Shown here: piece after piece, positions 24,319 through 31,963 of the stretch | How positions within the stretch are numbered: position 1 is the stretch's first letter | Layout: each line of letters begins with the position of its first letter | Origin: Caldifarciminota bacterium | Lineage (GTDB): Bacteria; Hydrothermota; Tepidihabitantia; B3-TA06 | Assembly: GCA_023128825.1 (NCBI GenBank) | Contig: JAGMDF010000037.1 | Coordinates: 1 to 47,921 of the forward strand | Direction of reading: 5' to 3' | DNA length: 47,921 nucleotides | Translations under genes and position numbers: made by a program | The notes under the pieces: generated by a model | The model's input: the letters and a program-made list of their open reading frames with translations, nothing else | Told to the model about the DNA's origin: nothing | Databases searched by the model: none

Positions 24319-25489
24319 AGGGATCGGCCTAATCTTTCGCAAGGAGATGTGGACCGCACTGCGGGAACGCCGCACCTTGATCTTCCTTTTCTTGTTTCCC
24401 CTGCTTGTCTGGCCGGTGTTTACGGTTCTGCCCATGCTGCTGATTGGAGGCAAGGAGCAAAGGGCGCAGGCGCAATCCTCCAAGGTGGCTCTGGTATCCG
24501 CCTATCCCGAATTGGAAAAGGAGTTTGAGGCGTCGGACAAACTTCAACTGGTCCGGCTTGAGGATTCGGCAGCCGCCGCACTTCAGCAAAGAAAGACCCA
24601 CTGCGTGGTTTACGTTGACAGCCTCGCTTCCGACAGCCTGGTGACCTACGCCAGAATCCTCTACGATCCCACCCAGACCGAATCACGCGCCGCTGCCGAT
24701 AAGGTAGAACTGGTCCTTTCCCAATACGAGCGGAAGATAGTAATAGAAAGGCTTGCCCAACAAGGGGTTCCTGAAAGGATGTTAAAAGCCCTCTCCTACA
24801 GGCGGGAGAACGCCATGGGCCAGAACCAGATGCTGGGCTATTTCCTGGGTCTTATAATCGGGATGTTCGTGGTGATGGGTTCGATGATGGGCAGTATGGC
24901 AGTGGTTATAGATTCCACCGCAGGGGAGAAGGAACGAAAGACCTTAGAGCTTCTTTTGACCGTTCCCATCCCCCGCAGGGCAATCATGATGGGCAAGTAC
25001 TTGGCCGGGGTGACCTTTGCCTTCATTTCTCCCATACTTACCGCACTTGGTATGTCGCTTGCCGCCAGCTTTGTGGTTCCGGTGCTGGTATCGTCAGGCG
25101 GGAGCGTTGACCTCTCAGGCTTAATCTCCCCGGGAAAGATCCTCATAATACTCTTGGTAATCCTCTTGATGGCCGCGTTTATCGCCGCTCTTCAGATGAC
25201 GGTTGCGGTTCGCGCCCACTCCAACCGCCAGGCACAGACCTATCTTGCCCCATTAAACATCATCGTGGTAATACCCATAATCTTCCTGCAGATCATCCCT
25301 GCCCTGCCTCCGAACTGGACGTTCTTCATCCCGTTCGTGAACGTGATGCTGCTTCTGCGCGGACTTCTGATGGACACCCTGCCCGGCTCTGCGGTTCTAT
25401 ACACCGTTGCCTCCAACCTGGTCTTCCTCATATTGGCCCTTCGTTTCGCATCGCGGTCGTTCGGTTCCGAGGAGGTGCTTCTGAATTAA
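24311..25489 (+). CDS. ABC-2/NatB-type transporter permease
   Basis: 392-residue permease: one N-terminal helix near 20-40, an external domain of ~120 residues, then a cluster of about six helices from 170 on, with TAGEKERKTLELLLTVPIPR near residues 200-219, the usual ABC-2 motif. Exports an unknown substrate (Na+ in the NatAB prototype; often peptides or drugs). It overlaps the ATPase gene by 8 bp. Confidence 0.88.
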   Translation: MLKGIGLIFRKEMWTALRERRTLIFLFLFPLLVWPVFTVLPMLLIGGKEQRAQAQSSKVALVSAYPELEKEFEASDKLQLVRLEDSAAAALQQRKTHCVVYVDSLASDSLVTYARILYDPTQTESRAAADKVELVLSQYERKIVIERLAQQGVPERMLKALSYRRENAMGQNQMLGYFLGLIIGMFVVMGSMMGSMAVVIDSTAGEKERKTLELLLTVPIPRRAIMMGKYLAGVTFAFISPILTALGMSLAASFVVPVLVSSGGSVDLSGLISPGKILIILLVILLMAAFIAALQMTVAVRAHSNRQAQTYLAPLNIIVVIPIIFLQIIPALPPNWTFFIPFVNVMLLLRGLLMDTLPGSAVLYTVASNLVFLILALRFASRSFGSEEVLLN

Positions 25490-25495
25490 ATCTAA

Positions 25496-25523
25496 TTGAC
25501 AGCTCCCATCTTACGCCTATAAT
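25496..25523 (+). promoter_or_regulatory. Promoter of the slipin gene
   Basis: Perfect consensus: TTGACA at 25496-25501, 16-bp spacer, TATAAT at 25518-25523. A short leader with AGGAGG precedes the ATG at 25541. Confidence 0.88.
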
Positions 25524-25540
25524 CCAATAAAGGAGGCACA

Positions 25541-26311
25541 ATGCTTTATTTGTACATAGCCCTTGGTGTGATCGTAATCATCCTTCTGTCTTCGGCGATC
25601 AGGATACTTAAGGAGTACGAGCGCGGGGTTATCTTCCGTCTGGGCAGGCTTGTGGGCTCGAAAGGCCCTGGGATTGTCCTTTTGATTCCTTTTATCGACA
25701 GGATGGTGCGCGTAAGCCTGCGGACCATCACCATGGATATCCCACCTCAGGACGTAATTACCCGCGACAACGTAACCGTTGAGGTTAACGCGGTTACGTA
25801 CTTCAGGGTCATGGATGCGTCCAAGGCGATAGTTGAGATTCAGGACTTCATCTTCGGCACCTCGCAGATCGCCCAGACCACCCTGCGTTCTGTTCTGGGT
25901 GAGTACGAGCTCGACGATCTACTTTCAAAGCGTGAGGCCATAAACGAACGGCTGCAGCGGATCATAGACAAGCAGACCGATCCCTGGGGCGTCAAGGTTT
26001 CGATGGTGGAGATCAAGGACGTGAATCTTCCAGATGAGATGCGCCGTGCGATCGCCCGTCAGGCAGAGGCTGAGCGTGAGCGCCGTGCGAAGGTTATCCA
26101 TGCTGAGGGCGAGTTCCAGGCATCAGAGAAACTGAGTCTGGCTGCAGGGGTGCTTGCAAAGAACCCCGCGGCCATCCAGCTCCGATTCCTCGGCACCCTA
26201 ACCGAGATTGCTACCGAGAAGAACTCCACCATCATCTTCCCGGTGCCCATAGACCTCTTAAAGGTCTGGATAGATAAGCAGGCCGGCGGCGAAAAAAAGA
26301 TAACCAAGTAG
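25541..26311 (+). CDS. Slipin/stomatin-like SPFH membrane protein
   Basis: 256-residue SPFH-domain protein. It has one N-terminal membrane helix (residues 2-20), [20 protein letters not shown] near 26-45, an SPFH core, then a charged helix [20 protein letters not shown] near 168-187 and the C-terminal FPVPIDLL. This is typical of bacterial slipins, which form membrane scaffolds. The usual NfeD-type partner gene is not next to it. It may be cotranscribed with the following gene, 6 bp downstream. Confidence 0.9.
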   Translation: MLYLYIALGVIVIILLSSAIRILKEYERGVIFRLGRLVGSKGPGIVLLIPFIDRMVRVSLRTITMDIPPQDVITRDNVTVEVNAVTYFRVMDASKAIVEIQDFIFGTSQIAQTTLRSVLGEYELDDLLSKREAINERLQRIIDKQTDPWGVKVSMVEIKDVNLPDEMRRAIARQAEAERERRAKVIHAEGEFQASEKLSLAAGVLAKNPAAIQLRFLGTLTEIATEKNSTIIFPVPIDLLKVWIDKQAGGEKKITK

Positions 26312-26317
26312 CAGTTC

Positions 26318-27205
26318 TTGAGCTGTTCGCTGGATAAGAAATCCATCAAGCTTCTGCGTGCTGTAAGCCGTGGGGGCTGGGCTGCTCCGGCTGACCTTGC
26401 CGGAGCAGCCTCTATAACCGAAGAAGAGATCGAGCCTCGCCTGTACGCTTTGAGGCATTCGAGGATATTGGGTCCTTTCCACGCCGCACCATTCCTTCCT
26501 GCCCTGCACGGCGGCCTGTGGGGACGCTATGTGGTGCGTCTGTATAAACTGGATATTGGGCTCGAAGAACGGCTCGTAAGGAACCTGTCAGGTCTTGAGG
26601 AATCAATTCACAACGCTTGCTTCTTTACACGTCGCTTCACGACCGCCAGTTTCTTTTGCTTCTCGCAGACACCTGAAGAACTCAAGCTTATCCTTCGCGA
26701 AGCCGGCGTTGAAGAAGAGCCGTTGGAGGTCCGTTCCTATAACTTTCCCTTCTCCGCCAGCCTTTCGGATGAGGAACGGCTGCTTCTTCGGACTATAAAC
26801 TCCACCGGCGAGGTTGTGCCGTCGGTTCTTGCCAGGCAGCTTGAACGCGATACCTCGTGGGTCCAGGCCAAACTTCGGCGCCTGGTTCTTCACTGTGACA
26901 ATCCCCAGGGCGTAGTCATCCTGCGGGCCACCATCCACTGGTACAGGATAGACAACTTCATCCATGCACATATCCTTTTGCCTATCGAAGCAAAGGAGCG
27001 TCTTGCAGTGCTTTGCAGGGGCCTTGAATGGAACTCTCTATCCTGGCCTGGCGAGAGCTCACAGACCGTCCCCATTGAAGTGGATTTTAGGAGCTGGGGA
27101 CAGTTTGCCGAGTGGAGGTCCTATCTGGAGCTTGCCGGATTTCCCGCTTCAGGCTTTGCCTTATTTGCAGAGGAGCGCATCCACGCGAAAGGCTTTGAGT
27201 TCTAG
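26318..27205 (+). CDS. Protein with two tandem AsnC/Lrp-like helix-turn-helix plus ligand-type modules
   Basis: 295-residue protein I do not recognise by name. It reads as two copies of the same layout. Residues ~5-55 look like a winged helix (LLRAVSRGGWAAPADLAGAA) followed by a beta-rich segment to ~135; residues ~145-185 look like a second helix-turn-helix (LSDEERLLLRTINSTGEVVP; LARQLERDTSWVQAKLRRL), again followed by a beta-rich part. This resembles tandem AsnC-type proteins such as the AhbA/AhbB siroheme decarboxylases or Lrp-like regulators, but no catalytic residue is evident to me. The start is TTG at 26318 without a clear ribosome binding site. Its end overlaps the convergent lpxH gene by 45 bp. 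Confidence 0.55.
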   Translation: MSCSLDKKSIKLLRAVSRGGWAAPADLAGAASITEEEIEPRLYALRHSRILGPFHAAPFLPALHGGLWGRYVVRLYKLDIGLEERLVRNLSGLEESIHNACFFTRRFTTASFFCFSQTPEELKLILREAGVEEEPLEVRSYNFPFSASLSDEERLLLRTINSTGEVVPSVLARQLERDTSWVQAKLRRLVLHCDNPQGVVILRATIHWYRIDNFIHAHILLPIEAKERLAVLCRGLEWNSLSWPGESSQTVPIEVDFRSWGQFAEWRSYLELAGFPASGFALFAEERIHAKGFEF

Positions 27206-27874
27206 TCCGGAAGGCGTCATCTCCAGATAGGTGAAGCGGCTGAACCACTCGCCAAGAGAGTAAAATTCACGGTTCCTATAGGCGAAGCACAGTGGTTCGT
27301 GGTGGTGCCCGCTGATAATGATCTGGGTGCTGGGATCAATGGGTTTAAGACTTGAACTATAGAATACGCGGGGAAACCTTACATGACGTTCACGACTTAA
27401 GTGGGCTGCCTTAAGTGCAAGGCTGAAGCCAAGTCGGTAGGGGAGAAGCGAGTAGAGCCAGACCGAGGTTGGGTTCTGCATGATGCGGGCGGTAAGACGC
27501 GAGAGTGAATCCGGTTCGCGCAGTAACCCGTGGAACAGCTGCACCCTTCGTCCAAACACTTCGTGCACCTCGCCGTCGTGAACGATCCTGAGCCCCCTTT
27601 TGCGCAGGTACTCCGCCATCCAAAGATCGTGGTTGCCTGCAAGAAAAAAAACCTCGATCCCCTTCCTTATAAGTTCGGCTATCTCCTCGATCAACGGCTC
27701 ATAGGCAGGTAACACACGACCTCGGAACACGAAGCCGAACTCAAACAGGTCGCCCAAAAGGTACAGTTTATCGCAGCTTAAAGCCTCTTTCTTGAGAAAA
27801 CACTTGAAGATTTCCTCGCGCTCGGGCTTATCCGGCCTGGCGTGCAGATCGGATGCAAACAGAACCCTTTTCAC
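27161..27874 (-). CDS. lpxH: UDP-2,3-diacylglucosamine hydrolase-like metallophosphoesterase
   Basis: 237-residue calcineurin-like phosphoesterase. The metal-binding motifs are in order: SDLH at residues 8-11, GDLFEFGF near 41-48, GNHDLW near 80-85, a later FHG near 113-115 and SGHHHEP near 188-194. The GDLFE form and the length fit LpxH, which cleaves UDP-diacylglucosamine in lipid A synthesis at the inner membrane; no other lpx gene is near, so another cytoplasmic metallophosphoesterase is possible. It begins in a four-base overlap with the upstream remnant gene and probably depends on that gene's promoter. Confidence 0.75.
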   Translation of the reverse strand: MKRVLFASDLHARPDKPEREEIFKCFLKKEALSCDKLYLLGDLFEFGFVFRGRVLPAYEPLIEEIAELIRKGIEVFFLAGNHDLWMAEYLRKRGLRIVHDGEVHEVFGRRVQLFHGLLREPDSLSRLTARIMQNPTSVWLYSLLPYRLGFSLALKAAHLSRERHVRFPRVFYSSSLKPIDPSTQIIISGHHHEPLCFAYRNREFYSLGEWFSRFTYLEMTPSGLELKAFRVDALLCK

Positions 27875-28350
27875 CAGGCAAAAGGCTCGCTTTTATGGTA
27901 GAAGCGCTGCACTGCAAAGCCCACAGCTATCCCCCAAAGAATGCGCGGAGTAGGATGTCGGAGGAAGTACCTAAGGAAACGTATGACCGGTATCTCGGTG
28001 TATTCTTTGCCGTCCATGATCTTTCCGATTGTATTTATGATCCGGTTGTCGGAGCGGAAGAACGCCTGCGGGATCATAAGATGCACCCGGTCCCGGCAGG
28101 GATAAAGTTTTACCCTGCGAGGATAGTCGGAGAGCAGGTAGGAGTCGTCTTTCTTCAAGGCTTCAGTGATCACCTCACCTGCTTTTGCAGCACGATCCGA
28201 AATGGAGATTCCCTCGCCGCAGTGGTTCGGCTCGCCTATGACCTTCTTCTTATCAAGAACGAGAACCGAGTAGGCGGCCTCTGCAACTACCTTCGCGGCA
28301 GAAGAACCTGCAGGTCCTCCGCCCACAACGATCACGTCCCAGGTGTTCAT
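27871..28350 (-). pseudogene. Geranylgeranyl-reductase-like FAD protein with a large internal deletion
   Basis: 159-residue open frame. Residues 1-95 are the N-terminus of a geranylgeranyl-reductase/digeranylgeranylglycerophospholipid reductase family flavoprotein: VIVVGGGPAGSSAAKVVAE binds FAD and NHCGEGIS is the family's conserved Cys-Gly-Glu motif. Residues ~96-159 (FFRSDNRIINTIGKIMDG ... FLRYFLRHPTP) resemble the helical C-terminus of the same family. Complete members are about 380-420 residues, so roughly 200 or more central residues are missing while the frame stays open. It has its own leaderless-type promoter and is joined to lpxH by an ATGA overlap, which may be why the short frame persists. 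A working mini-protein cannot be excluded. Confidence 0.6.
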
Positions 28351-28355
28351 GTTCT

Positions 28356-28383
28356 ATTATATCCGCCCGTTAGGTTTCTGCAA
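28356..28383 (-). promoter_or_regulatory. Leaderless-type promoter of the flavoprotein remnant-lpxH unit
   Basis: Minus strand: TTGCAG at 28383-28378, 16-bp spacer, TATAAT at 28361-28356. The ATG at 28350 is five bases further. The -35 box is weak but the geometry equals the other leaderless promoters. Confidence 0.65.
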
Positions 28384-28392
28384 GAAATTATG

Positions 28393-28415
28393 CACAGGCT
28401 GGAGAGCCTGTGCCA
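28393..28415. repeat. Short perfect hairpin
   Basis: GCACAGGCT, loop of five bases, AGCCTGTGC. It lies between the remnant's promoter and a family E copy; role unknown. Confidence 0.7.
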
Positions 28416-28417
28416 CA

Positions 28418-28464
28418 CCACCCCACGAATCCGCTTTGCCGGCTTGCGCCGTCGCGGGAACCCC
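28418..28464 (-). repeat. Family E hairpin, copy 1
   Basis: On the minus strand it begins GGGGTTCCCGCGACGG and ends CGTGGGGTGG, with a self-complementary middle that differs from the other two copies (31587-31624, 41526-41563). Confidence 0.7.
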
Positions 28465-28520
28465 AACGGAGCGATACCGATAGAGACCACACGCAAAGCT
28501 TGGCTGGCCAGTCTTTTCTC

Positions 28521-28559
28521 TGCGATCTTTTGTCCCAAAGAGACAAAAGGAGCATTAAT
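28521..28559 (-). repeat. Family C hairpin, copy 1
   Basis: Minus strand: ATTAATGCTCC, stem TTTTGTC(TC), loop, (GG)GACAAAA, GATCGCA. The longer 3' module seen in other family C copies is missing here. Confidence 0.8.
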
Positions 28560-28587
28560 TTCCTCCCCCTTGATTGGGGACAGTGTG

Positions 28588-28616
28588 CCCCTTGAGCGCT
28601 TTATGCGTTCATAGGG
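28588..28616 (+). repeat. Family B repeat, copy 3
   Basis: Differs from the other copies by T to C in the left arm (GAGCGC) and C to T in the right arm (GCGTTC); a G-T wobble pair moves but the hairpin is kept. Confidence 0.85.
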
Positions 28617-28672
28617 TAGGATTGAGGAGGGGGTGAAGACCGGTAGATCCCGGTGGATACGCTCTCTCGCTC

Positions 28673-28701
28673 TTGACTTAATCCCGCCACGTAGATATAT
28701 T
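28673..28701 (+). promoter_or_regulatory. Promoter of the adenosine-specific kinase gene
   Basis: TTGACT at 28673-28678, 17-bp spacer, TATATT at 28696-28701. GGAGG follows shortly before the ATG at 28721, so this transcript has a normal short leader. Confidence 0.75.
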
Positions 28702-28720
28702 AGCTCAAACTGGAGGAATA

Positions 28721-29206
28721 ATGGAACTTAAACTCATACCGATCGAAAAACCGGAAGAGGCAAACGTGATCATAGGGATGACGCACTTCATCAAGTCCTG
28801 CGAGGACGTGTACGAAGCCCTGGTTACATCGGTTCCAGGCATAAAGTTCGGGTTCGCCTTTTGCGAGGCTTCCCAGGATCGCTTAATTCGATATGAGGGC
28901 ACCGACGAGGAGCTAACCAGGCTTGCCGTAAAGAACGCCGAGGCCATAGGCGCTGGCCACAGCTTCGTTCTGATTCTCGGTAACGCCTATCCGGTAAACG
29001 TTATGGAATCGTTGCGCGGGGTGCGCGAGATAGTTAACTTGTTCTGCGCCACCTCCAATCCGGTTCAGGTCCTGATTGCCGAGACAGACCAGGGCAGGGG
29101 TGTTTTAGGTGTGGTAGACGGCTACTCGCCGGTTGGTATCGAGGATGAAGCAAAGATAAGAGAGCGCCGTGAGTTCATGCGTAAGATCGGATACAAGTTC
29201 TCCTGA
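28721..29206 (+). CDS. Adenosine-specific kinase family protein (DUF355)
   Basis: 161-residue single-domain protein matching the adenosine-specific kinase family known mainly from archaea and anaerobic or thermophilic bacteria. Characteristic parts: QANVIIG-like start (EEANVIIGMTHFIKSCEDVYE near residues 12-32), FGFAFCEASQDRLIRYEGTD, GAGHSFVLILGNAYPVNV near 77-94, ATSNPVQVLIAET and GVLGVVDGYSP near 127-137. Expected to use adenosine with nucleotide or phosphate cofactors in nucleoside salvage; the physiological role is poorly known. Single gene with its own promoter. Confidence 0.88.
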   Translation: MELKLIPIEKPEEANVIIGMTHFIKSCEDVYEALVTSVPGIKFGFAFCEASQDRLIRYEGTDEELTRLAVKNAEAIGAGHSFVLILGNAYPVNVMESLRGVREIVNLFCATSNPVQVLIAETDQGRGVLGVVDGYSPVGIEDEAKIRERREFMRKIGYKFS

Positions 29207-29231
29207 AGGGATGGGGAGGGTTGTGGAGGGG

Positions 29232-30039
29232 TCAGGGTGAGACGGTTTTGATCTCTACGTTCTCGATTTGGAACTTGTTGCCTGCGTATCGTTTATTCCC
29301 TGCAGTGGCCTTGAGCTTTACCTCTAGGCCGGCTTCCGGATCGGAGCGGAAGAATAGCAGTTCGTCCTTTCTTAGCTCAACCTTCTGCTGAGTTGTCGTT
29401 TGCAGAAGTTGAGGAAAGACCTTTTGAAGGAACTCGATCCCTTCATTCCACAGGGGCAGATATATCTTTACCCTGTGGATACCGGTTATCCCGTACTCCT
29501 CGGCGTTCGGCTTCATGAGGGTCTTGATACCCTCCTCTGAATCCTCATGATATTCAAGGAAGTTTATGTCCATGTCGGTGCCAGGGATAGGGGGCAGGTT
29601 CAGGGAGCGCCAAGGAGAAATCTTCTTCTGCTTCGACTGTCCCAGGCCCAGGAACCCGGTGACGGCCTCCAGGATGTCTTTGGACGTTTTAACAAGGGAT
29701 TGTTTTGGTTCAGGCTCAGGGATCGCGATGCCCCTTTCAACCAGACCTTCGTACACTTCGTCCAGTTCCTTTACGGCGATAAAGATTGAAAAGACGCCGC
29801 GCTTTCCCTCGTTATAGCATTTAACCCAGCGGGGATTCCAACCCCCTGACCGAAGGCTGCAAGAGACGAACCAGCTGCAGGTACTGTTCGCCTATCCAGA
29901 TATTGGAAACTGCAAGCCCCTGCGTGCTTTTTTCCGATCCTGGATCGAAGGGAAAACCAAGCGGCACGATTTCCTTTTTGAGGTTTTCAAGGATCGCCGC
30001 GTCGTTATTGACGTGTATGAGGAAATGATCAAGCCGCAT
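29232..30039 (-). pseudogene. Glyoxalase-like (VOC) protein gene broken by a frameshift
   Basis: Two frames together make one protein of about 268 residues. The first part (30039 to about 29845) reads MRLDHFLIHVNNDAAILEN ... GEQYLQLVRLLQPS. The other frame continues with GGWNPRWVKCYNEGKRGVF and on to EVKLKATAGNKRYAG and the end at 29232. The join falls in a run of five G (minus strand; plus strand 29842-29846), where removing one base restores the frame. The N-terminal metal-site region and GWNPRWVK motif suggest a glyoxalase-like domain protein. Either a recent mutation, a programmed shift or a sequencing error in a homopolymer. It has a leaderless-type promoter, so it may still be in use. 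Confidence 0.7.
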
Positions 30040-30047
30040 TGTCGTTT

Positions 30048-30075
30048 AGTATAACGATTTTGAGTCGAGGGTCAA
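30048..30075 (-). promoter_or_regulatory. Leaderless-type promoter of the glyoxalase-like gene
   Basis: Minus strand: TTGACC at 30075-30070, 16-bp spacer, TATACT at 30053-30048, eight bases before ATG 30039. A family C hairpin ends only a few bases upstream of the -35 box. Confidence 0.75.
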
Positions 30076-30081
30076 CTGATA

Positions 30082-30115
30082 TAAATGCTCCTTTTTGCCT
30101 TCGGCAAAAAGATCG
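30082..30115 (+). repeat. Family C hairpin, copy 2
   Basis: TAAATGCTCC, stem TTTTTGCC, loop TTC, GGCAAAAA, GATCG. It lies between the end of the MATE gene and the promoter of the glyoxalase-like gene. Confidence 0.85.
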
Positions 30116-30129
30116 TGGAATAAACCGAG

Positions 30130-31533
30130 TTAAGACTGGACTTCGTTTTTGGGTCCCTTGCACTTTCCCCACAGCCCTATCCCCAGTTTGCACATCACGA
30201 TTAAGGTCCAGACGAGCGATATGATGAACGCGCCTATATCCGAGATGGGAATGGCGAACCATATCCCTTCCTGACCGAAGAAGTGCGCGAAGAGGAGGAT
30301 CGCCGGAACCAGTATCAACAGCCGGCGTGAGATGCCGATCACCGCAGAGGGGATTCCTTTTCCAATCCCCTGGAAGAAGTTTGCAAATGCCACCTGTGCG
30401 CCCACGAGGCTGAAACCTATCATCGCTATTCGCATGGCGTGGGCGGCCATGGGAACGAACTCCGGATCGCGGTTGAAGATGCTCACTATCTGGCGAGGGA
30501 AAAGAATGGCCAAAAGCGAGACACCCATGGTTATGGCTGTGGATACAAGCACCGTCCTGTGGACCGTACTCCGTACACGCAGGTACTTTTTTGCCCCGAA
30601 GTTGTATGCGATTATGGGCAGGGCTCCGGTGGAGATACCTATGCATGGCATGAACCCCAGCTGGGTTATGCGGAAGAAGACCCCGTAAGCCGCGATGGTA
30701 AGAGGCCCGAACCCGGAGGCCACATTGTTCACCACGGCCATGGCTACGCTGCCCACCAAAGACATCAGCGTGTGAGGACCGCCCACCGCATAGATCTGAC
30801 CCCACAACCTGAAGTTAAGCTTGAAGTAGGAGGCCTTTAATCTGAAACTCGTGCGCTTGCCGAAAAGGTAGGTGAGAACGATAGATGCACCTACCGCCCG
30901 GGCCAGTATGGTAGCCACCGCCGCTCCCTGGACACCCATTCCCAGAACGTAGATGAATATCGGATCGAGACCTATGTTTATGACCGCACCGGTGATCATT
31001 GCTATCATAGGCAGGTTGGGGTTGCCTTCGGCTCTGATAAGGTTGTTGCCTATCATGTTGGTGAAGATGACTATCGCTCCTGAAGCGATAACGATCATGT
31101 ATAAGTACGCGTCGCCTATGATCGCTTCCGACGCGCCCAGAACTTTAAGTAGAGGATAACCCACGGTGTGTCCTGCGATTGCGGCAAGTATGCCGAGTAT
31201 CAGGATGATCACAAGCGCCTGTCCTACCACCTGGTTGGCCGCCTCCACCCGTCCTTCACCAAGTCTACGTGAGATAAGGGAGGATGACCCTATGCCCGTT
31301 CCTGCACCTATGGCGATAAAGACCATCTGTAAGGGAAAGACCACGGTAAGCGCGGCGATGGCGTTTGGACCCAGGCCGCCAACGAAGATGGTATCCACCA
31401 TGTTGTAGGTGGCGTTCACCAGCATCCCGATAACACCCGGCAGGGAGAAACGCCACAAAAGCTTGCCCACTGACTGGGTGCCCATGAGTTCCGAGCGGTT
31501 TGGAACAGGGGAGGGAGTTGGTCTCTCAGACAT
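30130..31533 (-). CDS. MATE-family efflux transporter
   Basis: 467-residue exporter with 12 predicted helices in two halves. The N-terminal helix region SLPGVIGMLVNATYNMVDTI near residues 31-50 and GLGPNAIAALTVVFPLQM are typical of the DinF/NorM-type MATE family; AEGNPNLPMIAMITGAVINI near 166-185 is another hallmark. Would export drugs or metabolites against H+ or Na+. The start is the ATG at 31533 because the promoter geometry places transcription start about two bases before it; the TTG at 31539 would lie upstream of the transcript. Confidence 0.93.
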   Translation of the reverse strand: MSERPTPSPVPNRSELMGTQSVGKLLWRFSLPGVIGMLVNATYNMVDTIFVGGLGPNAIAALTVVFPLQMVFIAIGAGTGIGSSSLISRRLGEGRVEAANQVVGQALVIILILGILAAIAGHTVGYPLLKVLGASEAIIGDAYLYMIVIASGAIVIFTNMIGNNLIRAEGNPNLPMIAMITGAVINIGLDPIFIYVLGMGVQGAAVATILARAVGASIVLTYLFGKRTSFRLKASYFKLNFRLWGQIYAVGGPHTLMSLVGSVAMAVVNNVASGFGPLTIAAYGVFFRITQLGFMPCIGISTGALPIIAYNFGAKKYLRVRSTVHRTVLVSTAITMGVSLLAILFPRQIVSIFNRDPEFVPMAAHAMRIAMIGFSLVGAQVAFANFFQGIGKGIPSAVIGISRRLLILVPAILLFAHFFGQEGIWFAIPISDIGAFIISLVWTLIVMCKLGIGLWGKCKGPKNEVQS

Positions 31534-31541
31534 AAGCAACG

Positions 31542-31569
31542 ATTATAGTTTAATTTAGTTAGGTGTCAA
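31542..31569 (-). promoter_or_regulatory. Leaderless-type promoter of the MATE gene
   Basis: Minus strand: TTGACA at 31569-31564, 16-bp spacer, TATAAT at 31547-31542, eight bases before ATG 31533. Full consensus in both boxes. Confidence 0.85.
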
Positions 31570-31586
31570 TTTAAAGATGTGATTTA

Positions 31587-31624
31587 GGGGTCCCCGCAGA
31601 GCCGCGTAGCGGATCTGTGGGGTG
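31587..31624 (+). repeat. Family E hairpin, copy 2
   Basis: GGGGTCCCCGCAGA, inner stem CCGC and GCGG, then TCTGTGGGGTG. The outer arms match the other copies; the middle differs. Confidence 0.75.
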
Positions 31625-31632
31625 AATAAATA

Positions 31633-31766
31633 AATCCGCAGATTTTGATCCCCCTGTGTCCCCCTTAATAAGAATCCCTCCGGCCTTCGGCCACCTCCCT
31701 TGATAAGGGAGGCCTCTCAAAGCCCCCCTTTTTAAGGGGGGTAGGGGGGATTATTGAGTGCAACGA
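31633..31766 (+). repeat. Family D 134-bp direct repeat, copy 1
   Basis: About 95% identical by eye to 38441-38574 in the same orientation, 6.8 kb away. It contains hairpin GGCC-TTC-GGCC flanked by CCCTCC and ACCTCCCTT, the inverted repeat CCTCCCTTGATAAGGGAGG, and CCCCCCTTTTTAAGGGGGG. No coding capacity. A diverged inverted relative is at 33521-33620. Confidence 0.88.
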
Positions 31767-31963
31767 GCGCCTCATTGCGGGAAACGTCAGCGACAAGTGG
31801 TTTCAGACAAGGGGTTCAGACCTTCAGGCTCGCTAAAGCGTAAACCCCTTGTTCAACCCTTGATATAGGGGTAGGGGAGAATTATAGTTGAAGTAAATGA
31901 GGAGGAAAAATAAAAGAATGGGGAGAGGCATATTTTGAGTTTATAGCCGAATGATTTTACAGG
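31767..31963. other. Spacer with one inverted repeat
   Basis: No gene seen. An inverted repeat CAAGGGGTT/AACCCCTTG spans 31808-31851. It lies downstream of the minus-strand TIR gene and could take part in its transcription end, though no T-run follows it. Confidence 0.5.

Noticed and set aside
27853-28614. 253-codon frame on the + strand
   Set aside because: It is antisense to the flavoprotein remnant, whose FAD motif and promoter are clear; the + strand translation has no recognisable features.
30029-30805. 258-codon frame on the minus strand within the MATE gene
   Set aside because: Shadow of the MATE coding frame; His/Arg/Gly-rich translation without family features.
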